A stretch of 64,000 nt of DNA from Bugula neritina (taxonomy: Eukaryota; Bryozoa; Gymnolaemata; Cheilostomatida; Bugulidae): the NCBI GenBank assembly GCA_964035545.1, contig OZ037766.1, positions 6,797,722 through 6,861,721 on the forward strand, written 5' to 3'. Of this stretch, positions 51,008 through 64,000 are shown in pieces. How positions within the stretch are numbered: the first letter of the stretch is position 1; each line of letters opens with the position of its first letter. Under the pieces are notes generated by a model, which was not told the DNA's origin, made no database searches, and worked only from the letters and a program-made list of their open reading frames with translations. The position numbers and the translations under genes were made by a program.

Positions 51008-51262
51008 ATGAAGGTCAAAATAAAAAGTTGGACAGCAGTTGGGACATGGGAATGGGTATCAAATGATGACACTTGTGGTATATGTAGGATGTCATTTGAA
51101 GCATGTTGTCCAGACTGTAGGACACCTGGTGATGACTGTCCACTAGTGTGGGGTGAATGCACTCACTGCTTTCATATACACTGTATAGTTAAATGGCTGC
51201 AAAGTTCACAGCAGCAACAACTTTGCCCTATGTGCAGACAAGAATGGAAGTTTAAAGAATAG
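51008..51262 (+). CDS. ANAPC11: Anaphase-promoting complex subunit 11 (RING)
   Basis: A single uninterrupted coding exon of 84 residues, the same length as human ANAPC11. It reads MKVKIKSWTAVGTWEWVSND, then CGICRMSFEACCPDC, GDDCPLVWGECTHCFHIHCI and CPMCRQEWKFKE. The RING-H2 zinc ligands (Cys pairs, Cys-x-His, His-x-x-Cys, final Cys pair) are all present, including the extra Cys residues typical of APC11 for a third zinc. APC11 is the catalytic RING of the APC/C ubiquitin ligase and recruits E2 enzymes through a partner cullin-like subunit (APC2). A splice-acceptor-like TTTTGTAG ends 11 bases before the ATG, so a leader exon upstream is likely. AATAAA at 51459-51464 is its probable poly(A) signal. 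It converges on RMND5. Confidence 0.97.
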   Translation: MKVKIKSWTAVGTWEWVSNDDTCGICRMSFEACCPDCRTPGDDCPLVWGECTHCFHIHCIVKWLQSSQQQQLCPMCRQEWKFKE

Positions 51263-51750
51263 GTGCAAGCCAAACAAATATCTCAGTTTTAGTTTAGTTT
51301 TGTTATAAAAGCAGTGATGAGTCCTACTAGTAATGATCTAGGAAGAAAAATTTTGAGAATTTTGTTACCGTTCATGTTTTTTATTATTCTTATATTTTTA
51401 AGTTATGCTCAATATATTGTTTACATATTACTAACAACCACCTTTAAAATTACTACACAATAAAATCAAGTTCCATATTAAGGCACAGTATTTAATGAAA
51501 GTAATAACTAATAAATATTAGGACAATAATATAGCTGGTTTCATCTTGTAAAAAGGTATATTAATATAATATAGTTGCGAAAGAAAACCATGATTATAAA
51601 TACAAATAATTACTAAACTCTAAAAATTCAATATTAAAATATGCACTCTGTATTAATACATATATAGATGTATAGGCTGAGAACAGAATTGACTAGCAAT
51701 AAAAGCAATTTAGTAATTGATTTACTCTGGGAAACTTCTCACCAGTAGCC
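51263..51750. other. Convergent 3' flanks of ANAPC11 and RMND5
   Basis: About 490 bp between the two stop codons. It contains the ANAPC11 poly(A) signal (51459-51464) and AT-rich sequence. No exon seen. Confidence 0.6.
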
Positions 51751-54700
51751 TCATATATGCAACCTCATAGTTTCGGTAAGAGTCTGCTCAGCAGGGCAGT
51801 ATGGACATTTGAGTCTGCAATTTCATGAGATAAAATGTATTAAATCAATGGCAGTGAATAATATTGATATAAAATCTTGTTTCTCAAATAAGTTGACTAA
51901 TAAAGAATTCACAATTTAGCTAGAGGTGCTTGCACAAACTTTTTACTTCACAAAAATTAGAATTTAATTTTTAAAAAAATATTGTAAGTGCGGTACTGTG
52001 CTTTAAACTTTCAACCATAAGAGCTACAATAATTCTAGCATTTGGAGCTAATGTTAAAATCATTGAGCTCCACTGAAAGTATTAATGCTTAACATTTCTT
52101 TGTACAAAAGCATAACATTTTGTTGACTAACTTCGGTCCATGAAATAATTGATTGAGTGCATCTTTGGAAATAACATGACCACATGTCAGCTTCATAGGC
52201 GGGTTGTTATCATTTGCATGCCTTCGAAGTATGGGACAAGCAAAGACTGAATGAAATCTTGCTGCATGACCCAGTTCAACAGCGATCTGTAAAAAAATTA
52301 AATATATTATACGTACTGTATAAAATCGTTTCACTATAAGACACTACAGTACTGCTTGCCATTTAGTCGGAATGTCCTATAAATTTAGGAAACAGTACGT
52401 ACATAATATGCTTGTAAATTTTAGGCTAAAAACTATTTATTTCACGAACTACTAGTAATATACTAATGTCAAAATAAAACTGAATACAATGCCCCTTCCA
52501 TATCTCACGGTTCCATTTCTCACAAAATTCCATAGGTACGAGAAAGGTTTGGACTCCGTTTAGTGGCTTATATATGTGTGTATAGGAACAAAATGGCGGG
52601 ATTTAACAGATCCGTGAGCTAAATCTGGTATTGCACTTTGTCACAAGTTGAGGTGTTGGGACCCGCAGATCAGTGAGATATGTAGGGAGCTCTGTGGTAT
52701 AATAAACACTCACAGGAAGTTCTTCCTTGGGAGTCCAGTCTAAGCTCAGCTGTTTCTGTGACATAACTTTAGTAATCTGTAGCAAAGGTCCTAAAGTCTG
52801 TGCACCTGCATTCACTGAAATAGCCAGGGGGCTCTCCAAGGGTAAACCGACAAGGGAGCAGGCATCCTAAATATTGAAAAAATATAAACAATTCACAAAA
52901 TTTTATTAGAATTTATGCTATACATCGGATCATAAAATATCAATTTTTATCCATTTGTGAATAGTCACGAGTTGGTGCCTTAAAATTTTACAGGCAAAAC
53001 ATCAGCATTAAATGTTCACAGATTATTGATACACACTAAAAAAAAGTTTACACAGTTGAAAAGTTAAAATATTGAAAGGACTTGAAATAATGTAGAGAAG
53101 ATAACTTTTTATAAAACTAATAATCATAATATTGTTACTGAATCGGAAGGTTGTGATAGTCTGAATACAATTGCATATTTACACTAAACAAAGTTGTAAG
53201 TGTTACCTTTTATAATGGAAGAATTTAAACATTACTCAATATATTTTGTACTTAGCAATTTTATTGAACTTCTAAAATAAATTTACATATTATTGTATGC
53301 CTGTCAAAAGTCTCTAGAAGATGGTGCTTTACCTTAGTAAATTGGTCTTCAAGCTTTTGCCATGAGTCATTAGATACAAAATGTGCATATGGAGAATTTT
53401 CTATGCCTTTGTGCTGATATATGAAGCAACACATGAGCTGCTGAATTTCTAAAAATAAATTAATGTGTTACGCAATGGTATAGTAGACTGAATGATGATG
53501 TTTTCAAATCACAGTAAAGAAAATTAATGACCATTGCTAGGTTATAGGACTACAGCATCATATTTTAACCTCATTAGCATGCCACTAAGGGCATCTTATC
53601 ACATGTAGAATCAAGTGCAGTACATTCACAACAAATATGTTTGTCACACCAAGATGGAACAGTAAAGTATTTCACCTCATGTTTGGCAAGATAGTAATAA
53701 ATAAATTATTATCTAACTTATTTTAGCCACCTATTAGTTTTTGTTGAAAATCTCATAAAAGGTCTGCATGCTAATAAACAACCCTAGAACTCCATTTTGA
53801 TTTCAAAAACATACTACAAGATCAATAGCACCAACCTTTAGAAAACTTCTCTGAAAAAATTTGAAAGACTTTGGAATAGTTGAGTGCATCATTTCGGCTC
53901 TGTGCAGTGGGTCTATCGGAGAACAGTAACAGCAAAAAGTTCATTTTGTGAAGATTGAATTCTAATGCACTGCCCTGTTTTTCCAGTGCTTCGTGATTTC
54001 GTTCTGCCCAACTGCAAAAACATGTTAAAGCTAAGAAGTTATGACACGACAGATCTGGAGTATGAAATAGCTACAGCAATGCCGTCTCATACAAGAAACA
54101 CAAGGCAATGCAAACCTATTAAATCAAATAGTGAAGAAAACAAAACACTGTATCATATTGAGAATGATATCGATAAGAATGCAGCATTTGATATCAATTT
54201 TTTTCTTAAAAAAAGGTCTGTATTTACTTGATATTTAATAAATTATAAATTATGCAGAAAAACACAGTAGTAGTTCCAATAAACTTTTAGCTCTGAATAT
54301 TCTAAGTCAATGAAGTTTTGAAAAGTGATTGTAGCATGGAGAACAAACATCTAAAGAAACTACGAGGAGTTGTAACAAAACCTGAGCTCTGTAGCCAACT
54401 GCTAATGATAGAATATCAAGAGGCACTGGCGACATAATGATATTATACACAAAAGAGAAAAGCTGGGGCACACCTCAAAGCTGGAGCTAATCTTCGTTCT
54501 TGTAAACCTTGTATGATTTCATGCATCTCAATAAATGGCTGCTTCATCTCTTCTGTAAACTCCAATTTCCCCTCCTAGAAAATTTCCAAACAATACAATT
54601 ACACTACCCCAGCATTATTTATTTGTGGTTACACAAAATTTTTTGTATACTATATAAAGCAGGGAAGTTCAAGTCAAGAGCTGAAGGAAGTGAAATAAAA

Positions 54701-56400
54701 AAACTTCATGGGTTTATAGTCGCCATCCTTGTTAAAACCTTTTTTAAGCGAGCTAAAGATCTTTTCTCCATTGTGGCAAATGAGCATTTATGACTGAATG
54801 CCATTTCTAACATCATCAATGGTCTTTACTAAAATTTTAACCACTAGACCATGATTGCCCGAGTTGAAAAATGTGAAATACTTCAACAGGATCATTACAT
54901 AACCACATCTTATAGTTGCATTAATCAGATAATCCCAGCATATCTTCATCACAATTCACACTGCATACTATGTGACTAAAATACAGGAAATGGCTCACCC
55001 TAATCAAAGCCTCGGCCACCGGGAGACGACCTTGTCGAAGGAAGTGATTGCATATGACTTCATTAAGTGTGTTGATTTCTTGTGCAGTCTCAAAACTTTT
55101 TGGAACTGGAGTGAAGTCTGAGACAAAGTTCTAAAGTTAAATAGATATTGAAATCTACAATGGCTCAAGTCGGAAATTTAATTTAATTTAAAGAACAGCA
55201 GAGAAGTAAAAAATATGTGGACATGAAATAAATTTAAATATTTAAATCCAAAAATCACACTAGTCAATGATTAACTTGGTGTTCAATGTTTCCACAATAA
55301 TACTGAGACAAGAGGAATAAACTCTTCGCCCATTAGAAAAACAAACCAATTTGAAATGAAGATATTATATAAATGTAATGGTAACCATTATTCTTTTACT
55401 ATTTATTTATTATATGCATGTATATGATGCTTAAAGTTTTAATGACATGTGCTCAGCCTTAACAAAGGTGCATAATTATAGTTACAACTTAAAATGCAGT
55501 TATAATTTATAACAAGAGTGAAATTTATAACACTTGACTTGTAGGATAGTGGAAATTAATGGCAGACAATCTTGACATCAAATATTTTTCTAAACATAAA
55601 AAAATAATTGCAAAGCAAAACAGGTTTTTATATGCATTGTGTAAACCTAAAAATAGTTAGTTACCTTATCGATCACTTTACCAACTTTAGACACAGAACC
55701 ATGTACTCCCTTATGCTGACTTGAAATACCAGAAGTTAAATCTTTAACCTTTCGAAGGCTTTCTAATATCACAGACTTTTGACCATCTGTTAACACTTGT
55801 TCAGTACCACCACTCTCTAAAGTACATGAAAACATGTCATTTAAGATTTCAATCTCAAGCAAACAGTTAACAGTATTTAATTTTCAATCAACTTTATATA
55901 ACTTGTAGAGAACACATATTCAAGTGCTTCAACATAAGAATCAATTAATTTGCTATAGAAACCATTGTAATAGACTTGGAACTTCAAAGTAAAATCAGCA
56001 ATGTTATGTAGTTAATCTCAAAACCAAACAACTGCTTTATATAACATCGAAATTTTATTATCACATATAACTAGTAGAGCGATAAGGACAGAATTTATTT
56101 CATCTGTGAGTGAAAATCATCACTTAAACACGCATTTTTACATCAAACATATGTTAAAAACTAAAAGCAAGGCCTAACGTATAAGCACTAAACAATTATA
56201 TATGATTATTGATACACTCTGATACGCTTACCTGCTTCTAGCAATTGATGTTTTAAATCTTCCTGAAGTTTTTCTACTAAACTTATAGCACTTTCCAAAG
56301 ACTTTTGACTGTGATCATTCACATTGCTAAACTTAGAAAGCACTTTATTTATCTCTTCCTCAACTGCTGCACAACTTTCTCTGTCTCCACCAGCAAGCAT
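51751..56400 (-). CDS. RMND5: RMND5 homologue, GID/CTLH E3 ligase subunit
   Basis: Nine exons on the minus strand: 56400-56232, 55816-55665, 55130-54999, 54574-54474, 54011-53836, 53448-53333, 52866-52714, 52286-52132 and 51814-51751, phases consistent, 405 residues (human RMND5A: 391). Matching blocks run in order: [55 protein letters not shown] (LisH), [20 protein letters not shown] with [15 protein letters not shown] (CTLH/CRA), [14 protein letters not shown], and the degenerate [55 protein letters not shown]5 pairs with MAEA as the RING heterodimer of the GID/CTLH ubiquitin ligase. The extreme C-terminus ([10 protein letters not shown]) differs from the family's usual hydrophobic end. The start codon is the most likely ATG ([10 protein letters not shown]); an upstream in-frame Met exists in the same open stretch. 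Confidence 0.93.
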
Positions 56401-57659
56401 AATTGCACTGCGTAACATATAACTTGCAGACAATTTATATGTCAAAACAATTTATTTACATAACTTATTTGAGATTACTTATACATGCAAGTCAATGACA
56501 CAACATTTAAAAAACAACAGCAACAAATTTGTAGTTTAGAATTACATTAAGTTTCTTGTGTTAAATTTAGTTTATAAAATAATTATCCATATTACTATTT
56601 TTTCCTATCAAATTTTTTATCAGGTCAATTTGGGGTCTTTATTCATATTTTATAACTTTATTTATAGTGTATTTGATTCAACTTTCAAATTTGATTCTAC
56701 TAACTTATGTCAGCTGTCAAAACTGAACCGGTTATTATCTATGCTGATATATTCATCTTACAATAATAAGAATCATACTAATAGTAATTATACTGAGTTT
56801 GACAGCCAAACTTTTACACTCATGGCATAATAAGTTTCTAATGCTTTTAAAACTGAGTCGGTGTAACAGCAACAGTTGGAGTAATTCATTTATAACTTCA
56901 ACTGTAACACTAGTGCAACATTAATAATAATTGAACCACCTAATAAAAGTATAACTAAGTCCTTGCTTTACATTTACTGCTCACCATGACTTTTACATGT
57001 AAAGAAATAATCGTAACAAGACTGGTGATGATAATAAACATAATACCGATGAGTCATAAGAACATCGATCTAAAACATGAGCGCACAACTACAAACATTG
57101 TATTCATTAGAATTAAAGCTTGACTATGATCACCATAAAACTACAATTATGATTTATAATTGTATTACCACTACTTATTAGTATAACTCTATAACTATAA
57201 GTATAGGTACTATAAGATTAAGTACTACTATTAGTGATGATCATAATGATGATAATCAATAATGATTATCATTATCAATATTATCATTACGGTTACCATT
57301 GTGATATTGTTTATCAATTAATGTATCATTAGATTTAATGATACATTAAATAACATTTAATCATTACTTCTGGGTCTTGCAGCTACAGCTTTTGATACTC
57401 TTAGTCCTTGTCTTACCTGATAGCATTAGCTGATAGTGATACTGATAGTGAGACTTATATAATCATAATGGTTAGATAATTACAACTACAAGGATGATCA
57501 TTATTGATTATAATTATCATTCTCACTGACAATATCAGTATCAGTATGATTATGATTTACTTTTAGATTATGATATATACATTATATTCATTATGATTAA
57601 TATTAATCATTAATTTAATGTCATTTATTCATTATGATTATGATAACTTCAACTTGAAG

Positions 57660-57845
57660 TTGAACTAATACTAATACTGTAATAGTAATAGTGACTAATA
57701 CTAATAGTGATAGTAATACTAATACTAATAGTAATAGTAATACTAATAGTAATAGTAATACTAATACTAATAGTAATACTAATACTAATAGTAATAGTAA
57801 ATGTAATAGTAATAGTAATACTAATAGTAATACTAATAATAACCA
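57660..57845. repeat. Densest TAATAC/TAATAG tract
   Basis: Almost pure ACTAATAGTAATAGTAATAC for ~180 bp with few interruptions. Any frame through it stays open because the units are trinucleotide-related, so apparent reading frames here are artefacts. Confidence 0.9.
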
Positions 57846-58307
57846 TAAATTGTTGAATACTTATGGCTATATTTGACTGAATGTAGTAATTCAAAACAAG
57901 TATAATAACTTATAATTGTCGTTATTAATACTTGAATTTTATAATAATTGTCACCTTTGGCTTTGATGGTTTCAGTTTACTTTTAGTTTTATCACCTCTG
58001 TGACTCAGACTGCAAGTATTGTATACTACAAATCCGAGAGCATACTTTACTAAAAATAGCTTTGGTGGACTCGGCATACTTGTCAACAAAAGAAAACAAA
58101 GAACAGTTTTTAAAAGTGGCCGAGAAGACAACTCATAATATTTACTTCAGCATTAATTTATAATTCTCATTTGCCTGCAAAAACACAGACAGCGAAGCTG
58201 CAGAACTGTGATAATAAATAATAATATAATATGTGAATTATAATTATCACATGGTTATGTGATATATGTGTGAAACTAAACTATATACCAGGTAGCATGA
58301 TGTAGAG

Positions 58308-58542
58308 TAGGGGTGGGCAACTGGGGGCCCCATGGCCACCTGTAGCCCTTTGCCCATTCTCAGTGGCCCTTTTAATGCTTAAAATAGGTGAAAACTTTTA
58401 TATCAATTCTGATTAGCGTACAGCATAGGTTTGGTGACAAATTACTTTAATATAATAAAATTTAATGTCTACAATCATGTGGCCCTTTATTTTGGCTGAC
58501 TTCTGAGCTTGGACCTCATCCAAAAGAAGTTGCCCACCCCTG
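58308..58542. mobile_element. Non-autonomous hAT-like element with perfect 8-bp target duplication
   Basis: 235 bp. The left end TAGGGGTGGGCAACT and the right end AGTTGCCCACCCCTG are inverted repeats (one mismatch at the outermost base). It is flanked by identical 8-bp duplications ATGTAGAG at 58300-58307 and 58543-58550. The interior contains GTGGCCCTTT and GGCCCTTTTA blocks but no transposase frame. The TIR differs from the element at 5991, so it is a different subfamily. Confidence 0.85.
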
Positions 58543-59903
58543 ATGTAGAGTTTTAAGTATAAACAAATGGTGCATGAAGACATTCTTTGTTTTATAGTTT
58601 TTGTATTTCAGAGCTTGAAAGTTTGATTTTTTGAAGAGGCAACATACAAGTGCTTATACTGAATAATCATGCACAAAAACTATAATTCTCACTAAAGTTT
58701 AAAAACTACTCATATAATTGATGTTACAGAGCATCATGTGCAGAAAATTTATTTATTGAAACTAAAAAGCTATGTAATGATTTTATAACAATGCAGCATG
58801 CTACGCAAAAAGCAACAGTAGCAGTAATGGTATCAATTAGTTATGTAAGAGCTTTGCAGAAATAGTCACTGAGAGAATATAGATCCAGCAGCAGTAAAAG
58901 ACAGTTCATAGTATATAATATGTACTAGCTATTAGCAATGGAGAAAGCGTATAGCAATATAATATAAACAACACAAAGCAACAGATTTAGATTAGCAATG
59001 TTATGAGTACAGGGACTAATAATTACCAACTACCAAAAGTTATGGAAAGTAGGTTATAGGGAAGAGGATGGACATGAATAGTAAAGAAGCAGCAATATAT
59101 TGCAATGGTATAACTTGAATAATGGGTTTTTTAATTTGTTCTACATGATGCATGCATTTGACAAACAAAGGGATTTCAACGATTTTACTTCTTAATCTGC
59201 CTGGAAGCGGGAAGTCATAAAAAAATACAGCATTAAACCATATGCTTTTGTTTTTACTAAAGGTCAGATCACTTAATTAATTTATCATATATCAAGTCTA
59301 ATTTCAGTAGTCTCTCACGTTTATGCATTCTATATTCAGTCTTTCATCAATCAATCAATGTTAACATGATTTTAACATAAAGGGTTTTTTGCTGCTTACC
59401 AACTCACCAAAATTATATTTTCACTTGCACTACACTTTGAGTTTTTTAATGATCAGTGTAGTTAGCTAACAGTGTTGCATCTATTTATGCAGAAGTAACC
59501 TTTTTCTTTAAACAATTTAGTATCCAAATGGTCATTGTTGCTGAAGTATATTATTACTAAAGAGCAGTGAATGATACTGAACAGTTAAGGCACACACTGA
59601 ATCAAATCACCTCAGTGTTTCGACTTTTTGGTTAACGATAATGTTTATTACATTACATATAGGCAAATGTCAAATAACTTTCATTATACTACAATGCATA
59701 TATGTATGCTATAATTAAGTAAATATAGCATGCAGCAAGAGCCAATGCTACAGTCTATATAACGAAAACAAAGTTGTGCCAGTAAAAGTAAAATATCTCA
59801 AAACCATAGCAACTTAGTATTACAATAACTACCATCAAGATAAACAATACATAATAAACAATTGATAACCATGTTGTAAGTATTAATTAGAGAACATAAA
59901 TTG

Positions 59904-61224
<1,321 letters not shown>

Positions 61225-62483
61225 GGTGATACGTAGCCTCTAAAATTCAAATAGATGTTGAATTTAGCAGCATAATTCTATACAGGTTTTTAAACAAATT
61301 GTAATTAGCATAGATCAAGCTGCTAAAATACATGAGGTTTGAATGTAGTATTTTTCAGGACCAGATATTAACTAAAAATTATTTACATCTGTAACAGAAG
61401 ACAGATAATACCAGAGTTAAATCTAAGTCGCCTTGTTTTAGGAATTGACATTAAATTTAGCTTCACTGTATGCAAGTTTTTGAAACTAATCAACATTACG
61501 TTAGAGTTAGATATTGTAAATGTTGATTATTTTAAAAACTAAATTGCTACCATTGAACTATAACTCCCCTATAAGCTTTAGTTCATTGGTTGCTACCTGT
61601 TTCTTTTTTGTCAGATCAACCGCATATTACAACACAAAGTATTTATACTCACTTTCAGTTGATCATTCCAATTCAGGGTATTAGTTGAACACTTGCCAAA
61701 AATAAAGAAACAAACACCTGCTATAAAGCTAGGAGCACACTGATGATCAGTTTATAAAGTAATGTGATGAAATGTTCCAAGCACCATGTGGAATGAATTA
61801 CCTTACTAAAATCAATATGCCCTGATAATAATATGCAGCTCCTTCGGTACTATCACTTGCATGTAACATGATTAAATTTTAAAATATAAACAAAAGCACC
61901 GACAAATCATTGTAGATGGTTTATAAAACAAAATCAATATTTTTCCTGCTAAAGATAAATTTCAACTCCATGAACTAAACTAGCTCTCTTAGTTTAGCTG
62001 CTAAAGAATCCCTATAAGATTTCTCAGTCAAGTAATATCCAGAGTTGAATAGCTAATATTTCTTTTGATCTGCACTTGAAGTCAAATAAGACAAATATTT
62101 ATGCTATAATTGCCTAATAAATCCTTGTTGCAATTTTGCCATTAAAACAAATATATCTTCTAGTTTATATACTTTCTTGATAGCCGCATAGAGTTATCCT
62201 ACCTTTAGTTATTGATTGATTGCAGTAAAGAAAGTACTCTATAGATATTTTGGTGCTACAATTTTCTATTTTTTATCTTTTGCTGCTGCTAAAATAATCT
62301 TTAACATTAATTACCTCTCTGATTACCTCTGATGAGGTAGAACGCTTTTGACCATCATATGACGTTAGTAGAGCGCCTTATGTGTGTGACAGTGAGTGTT
62401 CCGTTTTTTTTTAGTGCTTCCGCATTACCACTGATATTATTCAATTTAGATAGTGATATTTAAAAAGAAAATTGATAGGTAAG
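61225..62483. other. Upstream region of the membrane protein gene
   Basis: AT-rich. It includes the fold-back element at 61543-61597. A non-coding leader exon may lie here or further out, but I cannot place it. Confidence 0.45.
61543..61597. repeat. Short fold-back element
   Basis: The left arm TTGCTACCATTGAACTATAA and the right arm TAGTTCATTGGTTGCTAC pair imperfectly around CTCCCCTATAAGCT. Same layout and loop as 18665-18720. Confidence 0.55.
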
Positions 62484-62792
62484 CTAGGTAAATCCTCTCA
62501 TGTCGCGTATCGTTCTTGGTAAGAAACTTTGGTGGTAACAGCTAGAGTGAGAAGAAATGGAGTTGGGTAAACCTTGGGTTGCTGATCTCGTAGTTACGGA
62601 CATGAGAGAGCGATTTTCCACAACCTCATCATAGTCTGATGAAAGTGTACTGTGCGTGGCTTCAGACTGTAGAATACGTGTCAATAGTGTGAGCCTATGA
62701 TTTTTACACCTCGTTTGCAATGGTAGTAGACCCAGTTCGCATCGAGCGTCACTAACACTCTCTCGCCCCTTGAGACCTGATATGAACCTCAT
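62484..62792 (-). mobile_element. LINE fragment: reverse transcriptase C-terminal end
   Basis: A 102-residue frame on the minus strand. It starts MRFISGLKGRESVSDARCEL, continues LGLLPLQTRCKNHRLTLLTR, and ends HQSFLPRTIRDMRGF. R-F-I ... R-x-S-V-x-x-A-R-x-x-L-G-L-L-P-L and S-F-L-P-R-T-I-R near the end are typical of the terminal part of non-LTR retrotransposon polymerase proteins. No upstream domains are attached, so it is 5'-truncated. It is a different LINE type from the 16.1-kb fragment. Confidence 0.7.
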
Positions 62793-64000
62793 AGCTACAC
62801 TATGTTTTTTTTTAGTTTGCTTGGCATGTATTGCATTGATAAAAATAAATAAAGATAATAGAAAGATAACGCTAAGTTTAAATAAGAGTTATAGTATATC
62901 TAAATTGGAAGTTAATTCTGATTATGAAAGAAATTGAATTTTGCTCAACCAATTTCTCCCTGCAAATATTATAAACGGTATAATCTAATTTCTTATAAAT
63001 AAAGCTAGAAAAATTAAGCATTCCCAATTAATCCAGCACAAGAAATTTCTTAATGCTCATAAACCTCTGTCTGACAAAACTTATGCCTTGCATCTGGTTC
63101 TTTTTTAAGCAAACTTCTCTATATGCATTCAGGTGCGTCTATGGTGATGGATCTTCTTGCACCTGTGCACTCTCCGCTAGGTAAACGGCTAGTTTTTCTA
63201 TTTATATATAACAGAGTTAAAGCTGTGTTTCAATGTTATAACTATATTTAATTATACAACAGGCATTACAGCTACATTTGTTATACATATATAGGCTATA
63301 AATTAATACATAACTTTTTAACTTTGTTAATTTGGGCAAAACTTTTCAAATAACATGTAGACAAAATACGCCTAGTATATTTTTTCAAGTATAAAAACAT
63401 AAAGTATTGTTAATTTAAACTTTAAAGATAGTAGTTGTGGCCAAAACCTAAACCATGAATAAATCTTTTAGCCCAAAAGCCTTAAACTAAGTTCTATTTC
63501 TTTTCGAAAAGTATTTACGCCTGCACAATTATTATAGTTCCTATAGTTATAGCGTAATCACATAATTCATCTTCAGTTTCAAAACTATAGTTAGGAATTC
63601 TGTACAAGCTGCAAAGTTGAAGTTTCTTAGCTGTAAAACTTCCTATTGTACTCTGAGTTAATGCTGCTTTGTTACAGAACCTATAATTGCCTGAGTTTAT
63701 AGTTGAATGGTTACAGCTTACTCAGGTAAGACACTTTGGTGTAGCATCTGGCTTGAATGCCCAAGCCTGAATTAGAATCTCTAGATGAATAGATTGCCCC
63801 AGTTCAAAGATAGTGATAGAGGGTAAAGAGTACATGAAACAAAGTGAATTCTCCAAATACCCTTTACCGGTTAAACTATAATTATGCTAAACTTTTGTGG
63901 GCTAGGAACAATGTTGTTTTGAAACTGTGAGTAATTAAGTTCCTTATTTAGAAAGCTAGCTATATAATCTACAGCAAATCTAACATTTATAATATTACCA
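62793..64000. other. Intergenic to window end
   Basis: AT-rich with no exon, RNA gene or clear repeat that I can support. Confidence 0.5.

Larger units (their letters stand above)
56401..59903. other. Repeat-rich intergenic region
   Basis: Upstream of RMND5 and downstream of the small membrane protein gene. It includes a dense ATTATCATTATGAT stretch (about 57200-57650), the TAATAC/TAATAG tract at 57660-57845 and an hAT-like element at 58308-58542. No exon I can support. Confidence 0.55.

Noticed and set aside
53965-54231. 88-residue plus-strand frame
   Set aside because: Overlaps an RMND5 exon on the opposite strand and continues into intron; no homology seen.
57649-57894. Asn-Thr/Ser and Ile-Thr frames
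   Set aside because: Artefacts of the TAATAC/TAATAG tract.

Overview
The window is AT-rich animal nuclear DNA. Genes are split into many short exons (60-250 bp, some above 900 bp) by GT-AG introns of about 100-1000 bp. There are no operons. Eight multi-exon genes and one intronless coding region can be assembled by following splice sites, keeping phase, and comparing the protein with known animal families. All are ordinary animal families, with length and domain order close to the human members. AT-rich introns, simple repeats built on TAATAC/TAATAG, LINE tails and small hAT-like elements suit an invertebrate, possibly a lophotrochozoan. The species cannot be fixed from the sequence.

Layout. 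0.9-2.6 kb (-): stathmin-domain protein (STMND1-like). 4.0-7.6 kb (+): TATDN1 nuclease. 7.7-9.9 kb (-): ribosomal protein S6, convergent with TATDN1 and carrying a duplicated ~128 bp element in two of its introns. 10.1-16.8 kb (+): POGLUT1/rumi, head-to-head with RPS6; its last exon is uncertain. 17.2 kb (-): tRNA-Gln(UUG). 17.3-22.8 kb: mostly repeats, with one possible tiny secreted peptide. 22.9-28.8 kb (+): a large OTULIN-type deubiquitinase with a membrane N-terminus and a coding minisatellite. 29.7-36.4 kb (+): RUN and FYVE domain protein (RUFY). 37.4-47.7 kb (-): ABCG2-like half-transporter in 18 exons. 47.7-51.0 kb: repeats. 51.0 kb (+): ANAPC11. 51.8-56.4 kb (-): RMND5, the GID/CTLH E3 subunit. 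56.4-59.9 kb: repeats and an hAT-like element. 59.9-61.2 kb (-): small single-pass membrane protein of KCNE-like shape whose intron holds a ~320 bp GT microsatellite. 61.2-64.0 kb: intergenic with a LINE tail.

The neighbours do not form a pathway. Three act in ubiquitin biology (OTULIN-like, ANAPC11, RMND5), which is probably chance. Points most worth a second look are the duplicated element in RPS6 introns, the OTULIN/OTULINL hybrid architecture with its repeat array, a perfect hairpin spanning a RUFY splice acceptor, and two short mobile elements with clear 8-bp target duplications.
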